The translations under genes were made by a program, and so were the position numbers. 7,510 nt of DNA from Planctomycetaceae bacterium. Its GTDB lineage: Bacteria > Planctomycetota > Planctomycetia > Pirellulales > Thermoguttaceae. Below the pieces are notes generated by a model. The model made no database searches. It was not told where the DNA came from and saw only the letters and a program-made list of their open reading frames with translations. The DNA is taken from positions 1-7,510 of the forward strand of contig JAIRPZ010000309.1 in the NCBI GenBank assembly GCA_031256755.1, written 5' to 3'. Below, one piece after another: positions 1-6,157 of the stretch (the stretch's first letter is position 1; every line of letters begins with the position of its first letter).

Positions 1-2
1 CC

Positions 3-128
3 GCCGCAGAAACCGTACCCGTGTACGTTTTCGGTTTGATTTCAGCCGCCCGCTGTTTCACGGCGTTCCTCAATGCGGTATACTCTGTATTCTTTGACAA
101 TACAAGGCAGAACGACCGATATTTATGA
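3..128 (+). CDS. C-terminal end of an unidentified, probably membrane-associated protein (partial)
   Basis: This reading frame is open from the left window edge to a TGA at 126-128 and encodes 41 residues, so only the C-terminus of a gene that starts outside the window is visible. The visible part has a hydrophobic stretch of about 20 residues (VYVFGLISAARCFTAFLNAV) and then a short polar tail ending in RQNDRYL, which would suit a last membrane helix with a cytoplasmic tail. The stop overlaps the ATG of the next gene as ATGA at 125-128. That 4-base overlap is typical of translationally coupled operon genes and is the main reason to believe the frame. No family is recognisable from so short a piece. 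A competing small frame starting at 73 has no support. Confidence 0.6.
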   Translation, partial: AAETVPVYVFGLISAARCFTAFLNAVYSVFFDNTRQNDRYL

Positions 129-832
129 TTTCTCCTTCCGCCGGCGGCAGCACTGTTTTTTGGCAAAGCAGAAAAGGAATTTTCCTGCAAATTCTTTTCG
201 TGCCGCTGCCGATGCTCTTTTGCCTGACAAGTTTTTATCTCTTGTTTGGTTTGAGCGTTTCGGTTCTTTCGGCTTGGCTGATGCTCCGTTTGCGGAACAA
301 ACGCTGGCGGGATAACGGTTTGACCCGACCGGAAAATGTTCTCCGGCTGGCGGTGATTTCGTCCTTTTCGGCGGCCATTCTTCTTCCGCTTTCCTGTGCG
401 GTCAAAGCCGGAATCACTGCTGCTGCCGGAACGCCCCCGAATCTCGCTGTATTTGATGTTCTCAAAGGGAATTTAACCGCATTGCTGGCAGGACTGACGG
501 TTGCATGGATTTTCGGAGCATTTCTGGAAGAACTTTTTTTACGGGGATTCTGCCTTCCTTCGTTCTATGAATTGCTGCCGGAACAGACCGGCCGGCGGCT
601 GCGGCAGGCGGGAGCCGTCCTGCTCACTTCGGTTTTTGCCAGTGCCGGTCATTTTTATCAGGGGACGGCGGGAATGTTCACTGCCGGATTTATTTCCGCC
701 GGTTTCAGTGTCATTTATCTGCTGAACAAACGCAATTTATGGTCGAGTATTCTTGCACATGGTCTCTACGACACGGCGGCATTCTTTCTTGTCTATCGGG
801 ACATCCGGTTAGAGTCTATCATGTTCGGCTAG
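125..832 (+). CDS. CPBP family intramembrane glutamic endopeptidase (Abi/CAAX protease-like)
   Basis: A 235-residue polytopic membrane protein of the CPBP (CAAX protease and bacteriocin-processing, Abi) family, which cleaves peptide bonds within the membrane. Hydrophobic segments lie at about 17-55, 73-100, 117-134, 162-176, 184-200 and 205-224. Family motif 1 (EExxxR) is seen as EELFLR, with E135, E136 and R140. Motif 2 is GHFYQG with H176, though the usual phenylalanine four residues before the histidine is alanine here (F lies one residue further back). Motif 3 is HxxxD, H212 to D216. The catalytic set looks complete. The length is normal for the family. ATG 125 is the first possible start after an in-frame TGA at 95, and it overlaps the upstream stop (ATGA), suggesting coupling. 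The only SD-like bases (AAGG, 104-107) are too far away. Substrate and role are unknown; members range from bacteriocin self-immunity to prenyl-protein processing. Confidence 0.85.
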   Translation: MISPSAGGSTVFWQSRKGIFLQILFVPLPMLFCLTSFYLLFGLSVSVLSAWLMLRLRNKRWRDNGLTRPENVLRLAVISSFSAAILLPLSCAVKAGITAAAGTPPNLAVFDVLKGNLTALLAGLTVAWIFGAFLEELFLRGFCLPSFYELLPEQTGRRLRQAGAVLLTSVFASAGHFYQGTAGMFTAGFISAGFSVIYLLNKRNLWSSILAHGLYDTAAFFLVYRDIRLESIMFG

Positions 833-841
833 CCGTTGCCG

Positions 842-857
842 TTGCTGCTTGCAGCGA
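842..857. terminator. Small hairpin in the convergent junction, possible weak terminator
   Basis: The 66-bp gap between two converging genes contains a 6-bp stem (842-847 with 852-857, one G-T pair) closed by a CTTG loop. There is no T-run on either side, so it does not look like a strong intrinsic terminator. Its place between converging genes is the main argument for a function. Confidence 0.2.
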
Positions 858-898
858 GCCGCGGCAGGAGACAACTCTTGAAAAACGCGGAAAACGGC

Positions 899-1933
899 TC
901 ACGGCACCCAGCCGATGAGCATCGTTTCCGCATCTAACCGTTTTGGCGATAGTTTTCGTATCAAAAACCGGTAGCCGAGATTCAAGTCCTCAATAAACGG
1001 CTTGATGCCGAAAAAGTCGTCCGGGGTGTGATAAATCGAAATCAACAGCACCGGCTTGAACTTTTTAATGGTTTCCGCAGCCCCGTGAATGGCCGCTGAT
1101 TCCAAACCCTCAATGTCCATTTTGATACAGCCGGGATTGACGTTGTTTTCGTGACAAAATCTGTCGATGTCAATACATTCGATTTCGGTTTGCTGATTCG
1201 CCCGCGCCGATGTTCCGTTCAGCCGTCCGTCCAAGACAGTCGAAGCGGAATTCGCCGCAGCATTGAAAGAAACGGTCTTGGAACACTCGGCAATGCCCTT
1301 GGCGACCGGAACAACGTTTGACCAGCCGTTTTTACGGCAATTCTCTATCAAAATGCTGAAAATATTTTTGTCCGGTTCAAAAGCATAAATGACAGATGGT
1401 TTATATTTCTGCAAAACGGGCAGGGAATCGCCGGTGTACGAACCGCAATCAAGAAAATCCTTGCCGGCAAGACCGTTTTGAATATCCGGCGGTAAAAAAA
1501 CAATGCCGTTGTCGTTCAAATCCAGATACGAACAACGCCGCTGTTTGAGTTCTTTGCTCTCGCAGATTTCCTGTTCATCCCGCCAGCGTTTCCAATTACT
1601 GCCTGTATAGATGCAGGCGGCTCTTTCTGCTTCGATGATGGTGAATTCCCGAAGCAGATACCGCTCGACCGCATAACACGATTCTGCATCAAGGTTGCGT
1701 TCTAACCGGTAGAGTAATTCGCCTAAAGATTCTTTTCCGTTGTTTCGTGCATCACGGCGTTCGGCAAGAAACTTGCGAAACGTTTCGATATGGATATTTT
1801 CGGCAGCATCTTTGCGTGCAAGCGGCATCAACAGACGTGCAAAATAAATCAACACCGGCAACGTGAATTCATTGGTCGTGTTACAAACAAAACGGCGCAG
1901 TTGTTTAGCGGTTTTTGTCAAAATGTTGTGCAT
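899..1933 (-). CDS. FkbM family SAM-dependent methyltransferase
   Basis: A 344-residue protein with a C-terminal FkbM-type Rossmann methyltransferase domain from about residue 157 to the end. FkbM enzymes usually O-methylate sugars or other small hydroxylated substrates using S-adenosylmethionine. Visible motifs are the glycine-rich SAM loop FLDCGSYTGDS (160-170), the acidic AFEPD (184-188) that should hold the SAM ribose, IKMDIEGLE (270-278), which is highly typical of FkbM, and ISIYHTPDDFF (299-309). The first 150 residues are charged and mostly helical-looking; I do not recognise them. The ATG at 1933 has no SD motif, but a promoter-like pair lies about 40 bp upstream. No glycosyltransferases or sugar-nucleotide genes are nearby, so the substrate cannot be inferred. 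The upstream secreted-protein gene is on the same strand 107 bp away. Family assignment is firm; biological role is unknown. Confidence 0.88.
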   Translation of the reverse strand: MHNILTKTAKQLRRFVCNTTNEFTLPVLIYFARLLMPLARKDAAENIHIETFRKFLAERRDARNNGKESLGELLYRLERNLDAESCYAVERYLLREFTIIEAERAACIYTGSNWKRWRDEQEICESKELKQRRCSYLDLNDNGIVFLPPDIQNGLAGKDFLDCGSYTGDSLPVLQKYKPSVIYAFEPDKNIFSILIENCRKNGWSNVVPVAKGIAECSKTVSFNAAANSASTVLDGRLNGTSARANQQTEIECIDIDRFCHENNVNPGCIKMDIEGLESAAIHGAAETIKKFKPVLLISIYHTPDDFFGIKPFIEDLNLGYRFLIRKLSPKRLDAETMLIGWVP

Positions 1934-1977
1934 ATCCGGCAGTGGCGGGAAAACGCAGGGGGTATTGATTTAGCGGC

Positions 1978-2006
1978 AGTATAACGATGGAGTGAAAACC
2001 GAGCAA
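1978..2006 (-). promoter_or_regulatory. Candidate sigma70-type promoter for the FkbM methyltransferase gene
   Basis: On the minus strand a TTGCTC (2006-2001) is followed after exactly 17 bases by TATACT (1983-1978), five of six matches to the -10 consensus. The predicted start at about 1971 gives a 38-base leader. It lies in the 107-bp gap behind the secreted-protein gene, so the methyltransferase may be transcribed on its own. Prediction by eye only. Confidence 0.35.
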
Positions 2007-2040
2007 GGGAAAAAAGATATGGAAATGAAGTGTTACGCGG

Positions 2041-3102
2041 TCACCGGATAACTTTCGGGTCAATGGAAATGGCGGAGCGGGTGGTGTCCTGTAAAATGCC
2101 GCCGTGCAAACTTCGGATACGGACGGTAATGAAAAACGGTTTCAAATCATTCGGCGAAAGATACCACCAATATTCACCGCTGTTCGGCAAATTGGTCGCA
2201 ATGGGAACAGCCGGTTCCTGTTCTGATGGTTTCCGCAGAATGTCGATTTGTGCATCCTGCCAGCGCGGATCGCCGGTATTCCATTTCACAATGATTTGCG
2301 GCGGTGAAATCTTGTTATTCATCGTAATTTCCGTAATTCCGCCGGCAGCCGCTCCGGCGGAGTTGCCGGTGCTGCCCGCTGCCGGAGTTGCCGCCGCAAC
2401 GGCAGGCGGGGCGTGAGCCGCCGGCTGATGAACCGGTGAAACAGCCGGTTGTATATCCGCAAAAGCACCCATTTTGCTCAACAATTCGTCCAGAACGTTA
2501 TCCGGTGCGGCGGACGGCGTAAAGCCGGAAAATGTCGGACCGAAAACAGCATCCGCAGGAACGGCAGATTTTTCGGTTTTTGATTCGGCTTGCGGCACGG
2601 CTGCTTTTTCTGCTGTTTTTTCTACTGCTTTTTCTGCCGGTTTTTGTCCGCGGTTTTCTGTGAACTTTTCCGGTTTCGGCGGCAGCACAGGACCGGAATC
2701 GGTCTGACGCGGCGGCAGGACAATTCCGGCCGGAGCGGTACTAACGGCAACCCGCAACTGCGGTGTGTTTCGGGCAGGACTGACCGCACCCGATGCAGAA
2801 ATTGTCCGAAAAGCAAACCAATATTCGCCGTCCGTTTCAGCATTGAAAATGATTTTTTTTGCGGCGGCATCTTGCCGGACAGCAGTATACCAGCGTTTTC
2901 CCCGATCTTGGGAAACAAGAACTTCAACTTCGCGGACGGAATCGCCGGCGGTTTCAAAGGGGATCGAAAATGTCCGGGTATGGGAGGGAATGAGCGGCGG
3001 CAGTGTTTGAGAGAGTGTTGTTTGGCAGAATCCGGGCAGTCCCCAGCCGGCAGCGGTAAATATGCTGAAAAATAAAATGACTGGGCGGTAATGCGGAAAC
3101 AT
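2041..3102 (-). CDS. Secreted protein with two Ig/FN3-like modules joined by an Ala/Pro/Lys/Glu-rich linker, function unknown
   Basis: A 353-residue protein counted from the ATG at 3102. A short basic start (MFPHYR) leads into a hydrophobic segment to about residue 20 and a likely cleavage near GFCQ, so export by Sec is expected; GFC is not a good lipobox. Module 1 (about 28-120) has the pattern VEVLVSQDRGKRW followed by GEYWFAFRTI, a beta-sandwich-like module I associate with planctomycete surface or periplasmic proteins. Residues about 121-255 are low-complexity linker rich in A, P, K, E and T, including EKAVEKTAEKAA. Module 2 (about 256-350) contains IIVKWNTGD, ATNLPNSGEYWWYL and ITVRIRS, resembling an FN3 fold. 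No catalytic motif is visible. A GTG at 3141 would add 13 residues before the signal peptide; I prefer the ATG because it gives a normal n-region. Neither start has an SD. Structural or binding roles are plausible but unproven. Confidence 0.75.
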   Translation of the reverse strand: MFPHYRPVILFFSIFTAAGWGLPGFCQTTLSQTLPPLIPSHTRTFSIPFETAGDSVREVEVLVSQDRGKRWYTAVRQDAAAKKIIFNAETDGEYWFAFRTISASGAVSPARNTPQLRVAVSTAPAGIVLPPRQTDSGPVLPPKPEKFTENRGQKPAEKAVEKTAEKAAVPQAESKTEKSAVPADAVFGPTFSGFTPSAAPDNVLDELLSKMGAFADIQPAVSPVHQPAAHAPPAVAAATPAAGSTGNSAGAAAGGITEITMNNKISPPQIIVKWNTGDPRWQDAQIDILRKPSEQEPAVPIATNLPNSGEYWWYLSPNDLKPFFITVRIRSLHGGILQDTTRSAISIDPKVIR

Positions 3103-3201
3103 GCCGGAAACCGAAAGGAAAGAATCAAAGGGGGATCGCACGGGACGTTAATCAGTATTTTTTGCCGGATTCTGCAAAAAACCGCCGGAATTCCAAACAA
3201 A

Positions 3202-3239
3202 CCGGTTTTACCGGAGATAACGCTGCCGCTTCGGTTATC
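3202..3239. repeat. Two adjacent inverted repeats in the divergent intergenic region
   Basis: CCGGT (3202-3206) pairs with ACCGG (3210-3214) around TTT, and GATAAC (3216-3221) pairs with GTTATC (3234-3239) around 12 bases. They sit centrally in the 246-bp region between the secreted-protein gene and ispH and could be operator-like sites. CCGG-rich words are common in this genome, so the first may be chance. I see no RNA gene or ORF with support in the rest of this region. Confidence 0.2.
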
Positions 3240-3282
3240 GTTCTGCAAGCGTTTTATTTTTATGGATGACAGCCATGATTTC

Positions 3283-3311
3283 TTGTTTTCACAGTCATTG
3301 ACCGGTAAAAT
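3283..3311 (+). promoter_or_regulatory. Candidate sigma70-type promoter for ispH
   Basis: TTGTTT (3283-3288) and TAAAAT (3306-3311) are separated by 17 bases; the -10 matches consensus at five of six positions. The predicted start near 3318 gives a leader of about 31 bases. This leader contains AGGA at 3333-3336, 12 bases before the ispH ATG, which is the only SD-like motif at a roughly usable distance in the window. The arrangement supports the choice of the ATG at 3349 over the in-frame starts at 3091, 3262 and 3310. Confidence 0.4.
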
Positions 3312-3348
3312 GAGTCCCCAAAGGGAAAAGACAGGAATAACGGCTCAC

Positions 3349-4227
3349 ATGAAGATTTTGCTGGCCGACCCGCGCGGTTTTTGTGCCGGTGTGACCACGG
3401 CCATTCTGCGTCTCGATGACGCTTTGCAACTCGGTACGCCCGTCTATGTTTATCACGAAATCGTTCATAATACGTGGATTGTCAACGATTTTCGCCGCCG
3501 GGGCGTAATTTTTGTGGATTCGCTGGACGACGTTCCCAACGGCTCGCGGTTAATGTTTTCCGCACACGGCGTGGCACCGGACATCCGAAGGATCGCCGCC
3601 GAAAAATCCCTCACGGTTATTGATGCCACTTGCCCGCTCGTCAATAACGTACATCAGGCGGCTCTGCATTATGAACAGCAAGGATATAAAGTGATTCTCA
3701 TCGGACACCGGGGACATGATGAAGTTACCGGTGTGGTCGGCGAAATACCGAACTCCATTCAGATCGTAGAAAATACCGCAGAAATCGAACTGCTGCCGTT
3801 CCGCCGGAACGAAAAACTTGCTTATCTGACACAGACAACGCTTTCTGTAACAGAAACATTCAAAATGATTGAATTATTAAAAGAGCGTTTTCCGCAGATC
3901 GAAGGGCAGCCGAAATCGAATATTTGTCTTGCCACGCAACTCCGTCAGGAAGCCGTGCGGAAGCGGTGCAGCGAATCCGATGCCGTTATCGTTGTCGGAA
4001 GCCGGTCAAGTTCCAACAGCAGACGGCTGGCGGAACAAGCGGAAGCGTGCGGTGTCCGATCCTATTTAGCAGACGGAGCCGAAGATATTCCGCTTTCCCG
4101 ATTCACCGGTTCGGAAACGGTACTGATCACCGCCGGTGCCAGCGCACCGGAACATCTCGTTCAGGATTGCATCCGCTTTCTGCAAAAACATTTTAACGCA
4201 TCAGTTGTCAATGCATCCGTCGAATGA
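3349..4227 (+). CDS. ispH: 4-hydroxy-3-methylbut-2-enyl diphosphate reductase (IspH/LytB)
   Basis: A 292-residue cytoplasmic iron-sulfur enzyme catalysing the last step of the MEP pathway: HMBPP is reduced to isopentenyl and dimethylallyl diphosphate (EC 1.17.7.4). The three [4Fe-4S] cysteines are visible as C12 (RGFCAGV), C95 (DATCPLV) and C193 (NICLATQ). Substrate-binding residues expected from the E. coli enzyme are present: H40 (EIVHN), H73 (FSAHG), H123 and E125 (GHDE), TQTTLS (161-166), SSN at 221-223 and S265 (TAGASAP). GVTTAI after C12 and GVVGE in place of the more usual GTMG(Q/E) are mild departures from better-known homologues. The open frame extends 86 codons further upstream, but the family begins at MKILLADPRGFCAG and the extension resembles intergenic DNA. 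The gene stands alone, with no other MEP gene in view, and converges on nadB. Confidence 0.96.
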   Translation: MKILLADPRGFCAGVTTAILRLDDALQLGTPVYVYHEIVHNTWIVNDFRRRGVIFVDSLDDVPNGSRLMFSAHGVAPDIRRIAAEKSLTVIDATCPLVNNVHQAALHYEQQGYKVILIGHRGHDEVTGVVGEIPNSIQIVENTAEIELLPFRRNEKLAYLTQTTLSVTETFKMIELLKERFPQIEGQPKSNICLATQLRQEAVRKRCSESDAVIVVGSRSSSNSRRLAEQAEACGVRSYLADGAEDIPLSRFTGSETVLITAGASAPEHLVQDCIRFLQKHFNASVVNASVE

Positions 4228-4245
4228 TTCCTTCTTTCCGCATAC

Positions 4246-4278
4246 ATCCGGCATCGTATTTTTGTACGTTAATCGGAT
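4246..4278. terminator. Imperfect stem in the ispH/nadB convergent junction, possible bidirectional terminator
   Basis: ATCCG (4246-4250) can pair with CGGAT (4274-4278), and CGTA (4255-4258) with TACG (4265-4268) around a T-rich loop, with an internal loop between the two stems. The structure spans the 41-bp gap between two converging genes and runs into the last codons of nadB. Its T-run is in the loop rather than after the stem, so it is a weak candidate. Confidence 0.2.
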
Positions 4279-5906
4279 CTCGTGTGCGCACCGCATGTCT
4301 CTTTTCGGGCAAGGGCGGCTTCTAAAATCAGCCGGGCGGCAGTCAGCATATTTTGAATTTCCCAGCCCTCCTGCGATTGAAATTGCTGTGCCAGCACATA
4401 GCCCGACCACTGTTTTACGTCTTCCAATGCCGACCGCAAACCTTCTTCGTTCCGCACCACACCCGCCTTCCGCCACATTAAACTTTTTAACGAATTCCGA
4501 ATATCGGTCATATCGATGAGAGGCGAGGAACGGGAAACGGGCGGCGTGTTTTCCGTTTCGGTATAAACCGTCCTGCCTGCCGTCTGTTCTAACGGCCAAT
4601 TCCCGATCACTTCCGCCCGATAGTCATCGTTCATACTTTTCACGCACTCCGAAGCAAGCCGTCCTGCCGATTCGCCGAACACCAAGGCTTCGAGCAAACT
4701 GTTGGACGCAAGCCGATTCGCACCGTGCAAACCGGTGCGGGAAACTTCGCCGACAGCCCACAAACCGGCAAGCGAAGTCCGCCCGTCTCTGTCCGCCGTT
4801 GCACCGCCCATCAAATAATGCACACCGGGACGCACCGGTATCCGATCCTTCGCAATGTCGATGCCGAATTGACGGCACGTAGCGGCAATGCCCGGAAACC
4901 GCCGGTATAAAAACTCTGCCGGCTTATGCGTTAAATCAAGATACACATTCGGCGAATTCGTCTTTTCCATTTGCCGGACAATGCTTTTGCTGACAACATC
5001 GCGCGGGGCAAGTTCCGCCCGCTCATCGTAATCAGGCATGAACCGGTAACCTTTCCGGTCGACAAGCAACGCCCCTTCACCCCGCATCGCTTCGGAAATC
5101 AAACTCCGGCTGCTGCCCGCAATGTAAAGGACGGTCGGGTGAAACTGAATAAATTCCATATCCTGAATTGCGGCACCGGCGCGGTAAGCCATAGCAATTC
5201 CGTCGCCGGTGGCCACTTCGGGATTGGTTGTTTCCCGATACAGTTGTCCGATACCGCCGCTGGCAAGAATGGTTTGCTTTGCCCAAATGAGTTCTTTTTC
5301 ATCGTGCTTTTTCCAATAGACGATTGCGCCGCGGCAAATCGGAAGTTCCGCTGTGCCGCACGTCCGGTCTGCGGTTTTTATGTCTGTTGTCAGCAAATCA
5401 AGGGCGAAGGTATTTTCCCAAATGCGGATATTCGGTCGGCGGCGGACTTCGGCGATCAAAGAGCGGATCAGTTCCCGTCCGGTGGAATCGCCGTTGGCAT
5501 GCAGAATCCGGTCGCTGCGGTGTCCGCCTTCTCTGCCGAGCAGCAATTCGCCGTCGGCATTTCTGTCGAAGTTTGTTCCGAATCCGATGAGTTTTCGGAT
5601 TTCTTCGGGACCATGTTTGACCACGTGTTCAACAACACTTCGGGTGCAGATATTTCCGCCGGCAGCGAGGGTATCTTCGATGTGCTGTGTCATCGAATCG
5701 CTTTTATCCCAAACGGCAGCGATGCCGCCTTGGGCGTGGACGCTGTTGGAGTTTTCGAGACCGTTTTTGCAAAGGAGAATGACTTGGCAGCGGGGATCGA
5801 CGGCGAGCGAGGTTCGCAGACCGGCAAGACCTCCGCCGATGATCAGAACGTCCGTAAAAAAATGCGGATGACGTTTCGGATGAAACGGGACAAGATAACG
5901 AGGCAT
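4269..5906 (-). CDS. nadB: L-aspartate oxidase
   Basis: A 545-residue FAD flavoprotein that oxidises L-aspartate to iminoaspartate (EC 1.4.3.16), which quinolinate synthase (NadA) then condenses in de novo NAD synthesis; fumarate or oxygen reoxidises the flavin. Seen in order: dinucleotide-binding GGGLAGL (24-30); HAQGGIA (57-63); GREGGHRSDRILHANGDSTG (124-143); QFHPT with H256; SEAMRGEGA (271-279); APRD with R302; GVHYLMGG with H363; and HGANRLASNSLLEA (394-407) with R398. NSV precedes HAQGG where SdhA/FrdA have the His that binds FAD covalently, favouring NadB over a fumarate reductase subunit. A helical C-terminal domain runs from about 465 to 535. The frame stays open 90 codons further upstream to 6176, but that part is repeat-rich intergenic DNA and the family starts near MPRYLVPF. 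No SD precedes the ATG; a TATAAT lies six bases upstream. nadA and nadC are not in view. Confidence 0.95.
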   Translation of the reverse strand: MPRYLVPFHPKRHPHFFTDVLIIGGGLAGLRTSLAVDPRCQVILLCKNGLENSNSVHAQGGIAAVWDKSDSMTQHIEDTLAAGGNICTRSVVEHVVKHGPEEIRKLIGFGTNFDRNADGELLLGREGGHRSDRILHANGDSTGRELIRSLIAEVRRRPNIRIWENTFALDLLTTDIKTADRTCGTAELPICRGAIVYWKKHDEKELIWAKQTILASGGIGQLYRETTNPEVATGDGIAMAYRAGAAIQDMEFIQFHPTVLYIAGSSRSLISEAMRGEGALLVDRKGYRFMPDYDERAELAPRDVVSKSIVRQMEKTNSPNVYLDLTHKPAEFLYRRFPGIAATCRQFGIDIAKDRIPVRPGVHYLMGGATADRDGRTSLAGLWAVGEVSRTGLHGANRLASNSLLEALVFGESAGRLASECVKSMNDDYRAEVIGNWPLEQTAGRTVYTETENTPPVSRSSPLIDMTDIRNSLKSLMWRKAGVVRNEEGLRSALEDVKQWSGYVLAQQFQSQEGWEIQNMLTAARLILEAALARKETCGAHTRSD

Positions 5907-5912
5907 GCGGAC

Positions 5913-5942
5913 ATTATACCGCGAAAACCTGCCGGATGTGCG
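5913..5942 (-). promoter_or_regulatory. Candidate nadB promoter giving a leaderless mRNA
   Basis: A perfect TATAAT on the minus strand (5918-5913) is followed by GTCCGC and then the nadB ATG. With the usual spacing of six bases from -10 to +1, the start of transcription falls exactly on the A of the ATG at 5906. The -35 side is weak: CGCACA (5942-5937) with an 18-base spacer matches three of six positions. No SD motif is present, which is consistent with leaderless translation. Confidence 0.4.
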
Positions 5943-5971
5943 GACGGCGGAATAATAGAAGGCAACACCGA

Positions 5972-6001
5972 ACAAATCGTAACAATACAAATCGTAACAA
6001 T
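5972..6001. repeat. Perfect tandem duplication of a 15-bp unit (first)
   Basis: The unit ACAAATCGTAACAAT occurs twice without a gap at 5972-5986 and 5987-6001, with no mismatches. It lies 66-95 bp upstream of the nadB start, in AT-rich DNA unlike the flanking genes. It could be a duplicated binding site or recent replication slippage. Confidence 0.85.
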
Positions 6002-6041
6002 TTAGTTGGGTACGGAACAAGTCCAATGATCCGTTTTCAAG

Positions 6042-6071
6042 TAGATAAATATCCAATAGATAAATATCCAA
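6042..6071. repeat. Perfect tandem duplication of a 15-bp unit (second)
   Basis: The unit TAGATAAATATCCAA occurs twice without a gap at 6042-6056 and 6057-6071, with no mismatches. It differs from the first 15-bp repeat 40 bp away but has the same period. It ends eight bases before the -35 hexamer of the oxidoreductase promoter, where activator sites or UP elements usually lie. Confidence 0.85.
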
Positions 6072-6079
6072 CCGCACGC

Positions 6080-6107
6080 TTGACTTTGCGGTTAATGGGA
6101 GTAAAAT
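6080..6107 (+). promoter_or_regulatory. Strong sigma70-type promoter for the Gfo/Idh/MocA oxidoreductase gene
   Basis: TTGACT (6080-6085) and TAAAAT (6102-6107) are separated by 16 bases, and each matches its consensus at five of six positions. This is the best promoter match in the window. Transcription should begin near 6114, leaving a leader of about 42 bases to the first ATG. An AT-rich tandem repeat lies directly upstream. Confidence 0.55.
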
Positions 6108-6108
6108 C

Positions 6109-6125
6109 AGCGGGAATTGTCCGCT
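6109..6125. promoter_or_regulatory. Dyad over the predicted transcription start, possible operator
   Basis: AGCGG (6109-6113) and CCGCT (6121-6125) form an inverted repeat around seven bases, spanning the predicted +1 at about 6114. Position and symmetry would suit a repressor site; as RNA it could only form if transcription began slightly upstream. The half-sites are short, so chance is quite possible. Confidence 0.25.
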
Positions 6126-6137
6126 TTTCCATTCAAC

Positions 6138-6157
6138 AAACTCCAATAAACTCCCAT
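6138..6157. repeat. Near-perfect 10-bp tandem duplication before the start codon
   Basis: AAACTCCAAT (6138-6147) is followed at once by AAACTCCCAT (6148-6157), nine of ten bases identical. The second copy runs into the first ATG of the oxidoreductase gene. The C-rich, G-poor bases mean that no SD motif is present before this start. Confidence 0.6.

Noticed and set aside
94..123. TTGACA (94-99) with GATATT (118-123) as a promoter for the CPBP gene
   Set aside because: The -35 is perfect but the -10 is poor, and transcription would start near 130, after the ATG at 125. The ATGA overlap with the upstream gene suggests read-through instead.
2590..3075. Plus-strand and minus-strand alternative frames (2590-3075, 2622-3248) over the secreted-protein gene
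   Set aside because: They are cysteine-, arginine- and phenylalanine-rich shadows of the linker coding region. The frame with a signal peptide and two recognisable modules is the real one.
3091..3348. N-terminal extension of ispH by 86 codons
   Set aside because: IspH begins at MKILLADPRGFCAG. The extra residues are not family-like, and a promoter and SD-like motif lie just before the ATG at 3349.
4971..6005. Long plus-strand open frame (344 codons) antisense to nadB
   Set aside because: It lies almost wholly opposite a clear nadB whose motifs are intact. Its translation has no recognisable domain, and it runs into the 15-bp repeat. GC-biased codon positions easily make such antisense frames.
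5972..6071. The two 15-bp tandem repeats as a CRISPR array or plasmid-type iterons
   Set aside because: Only two copies of each unit exist, with no spacers, no cas or rep genes nearby, and the two units are unrelated in sequence.
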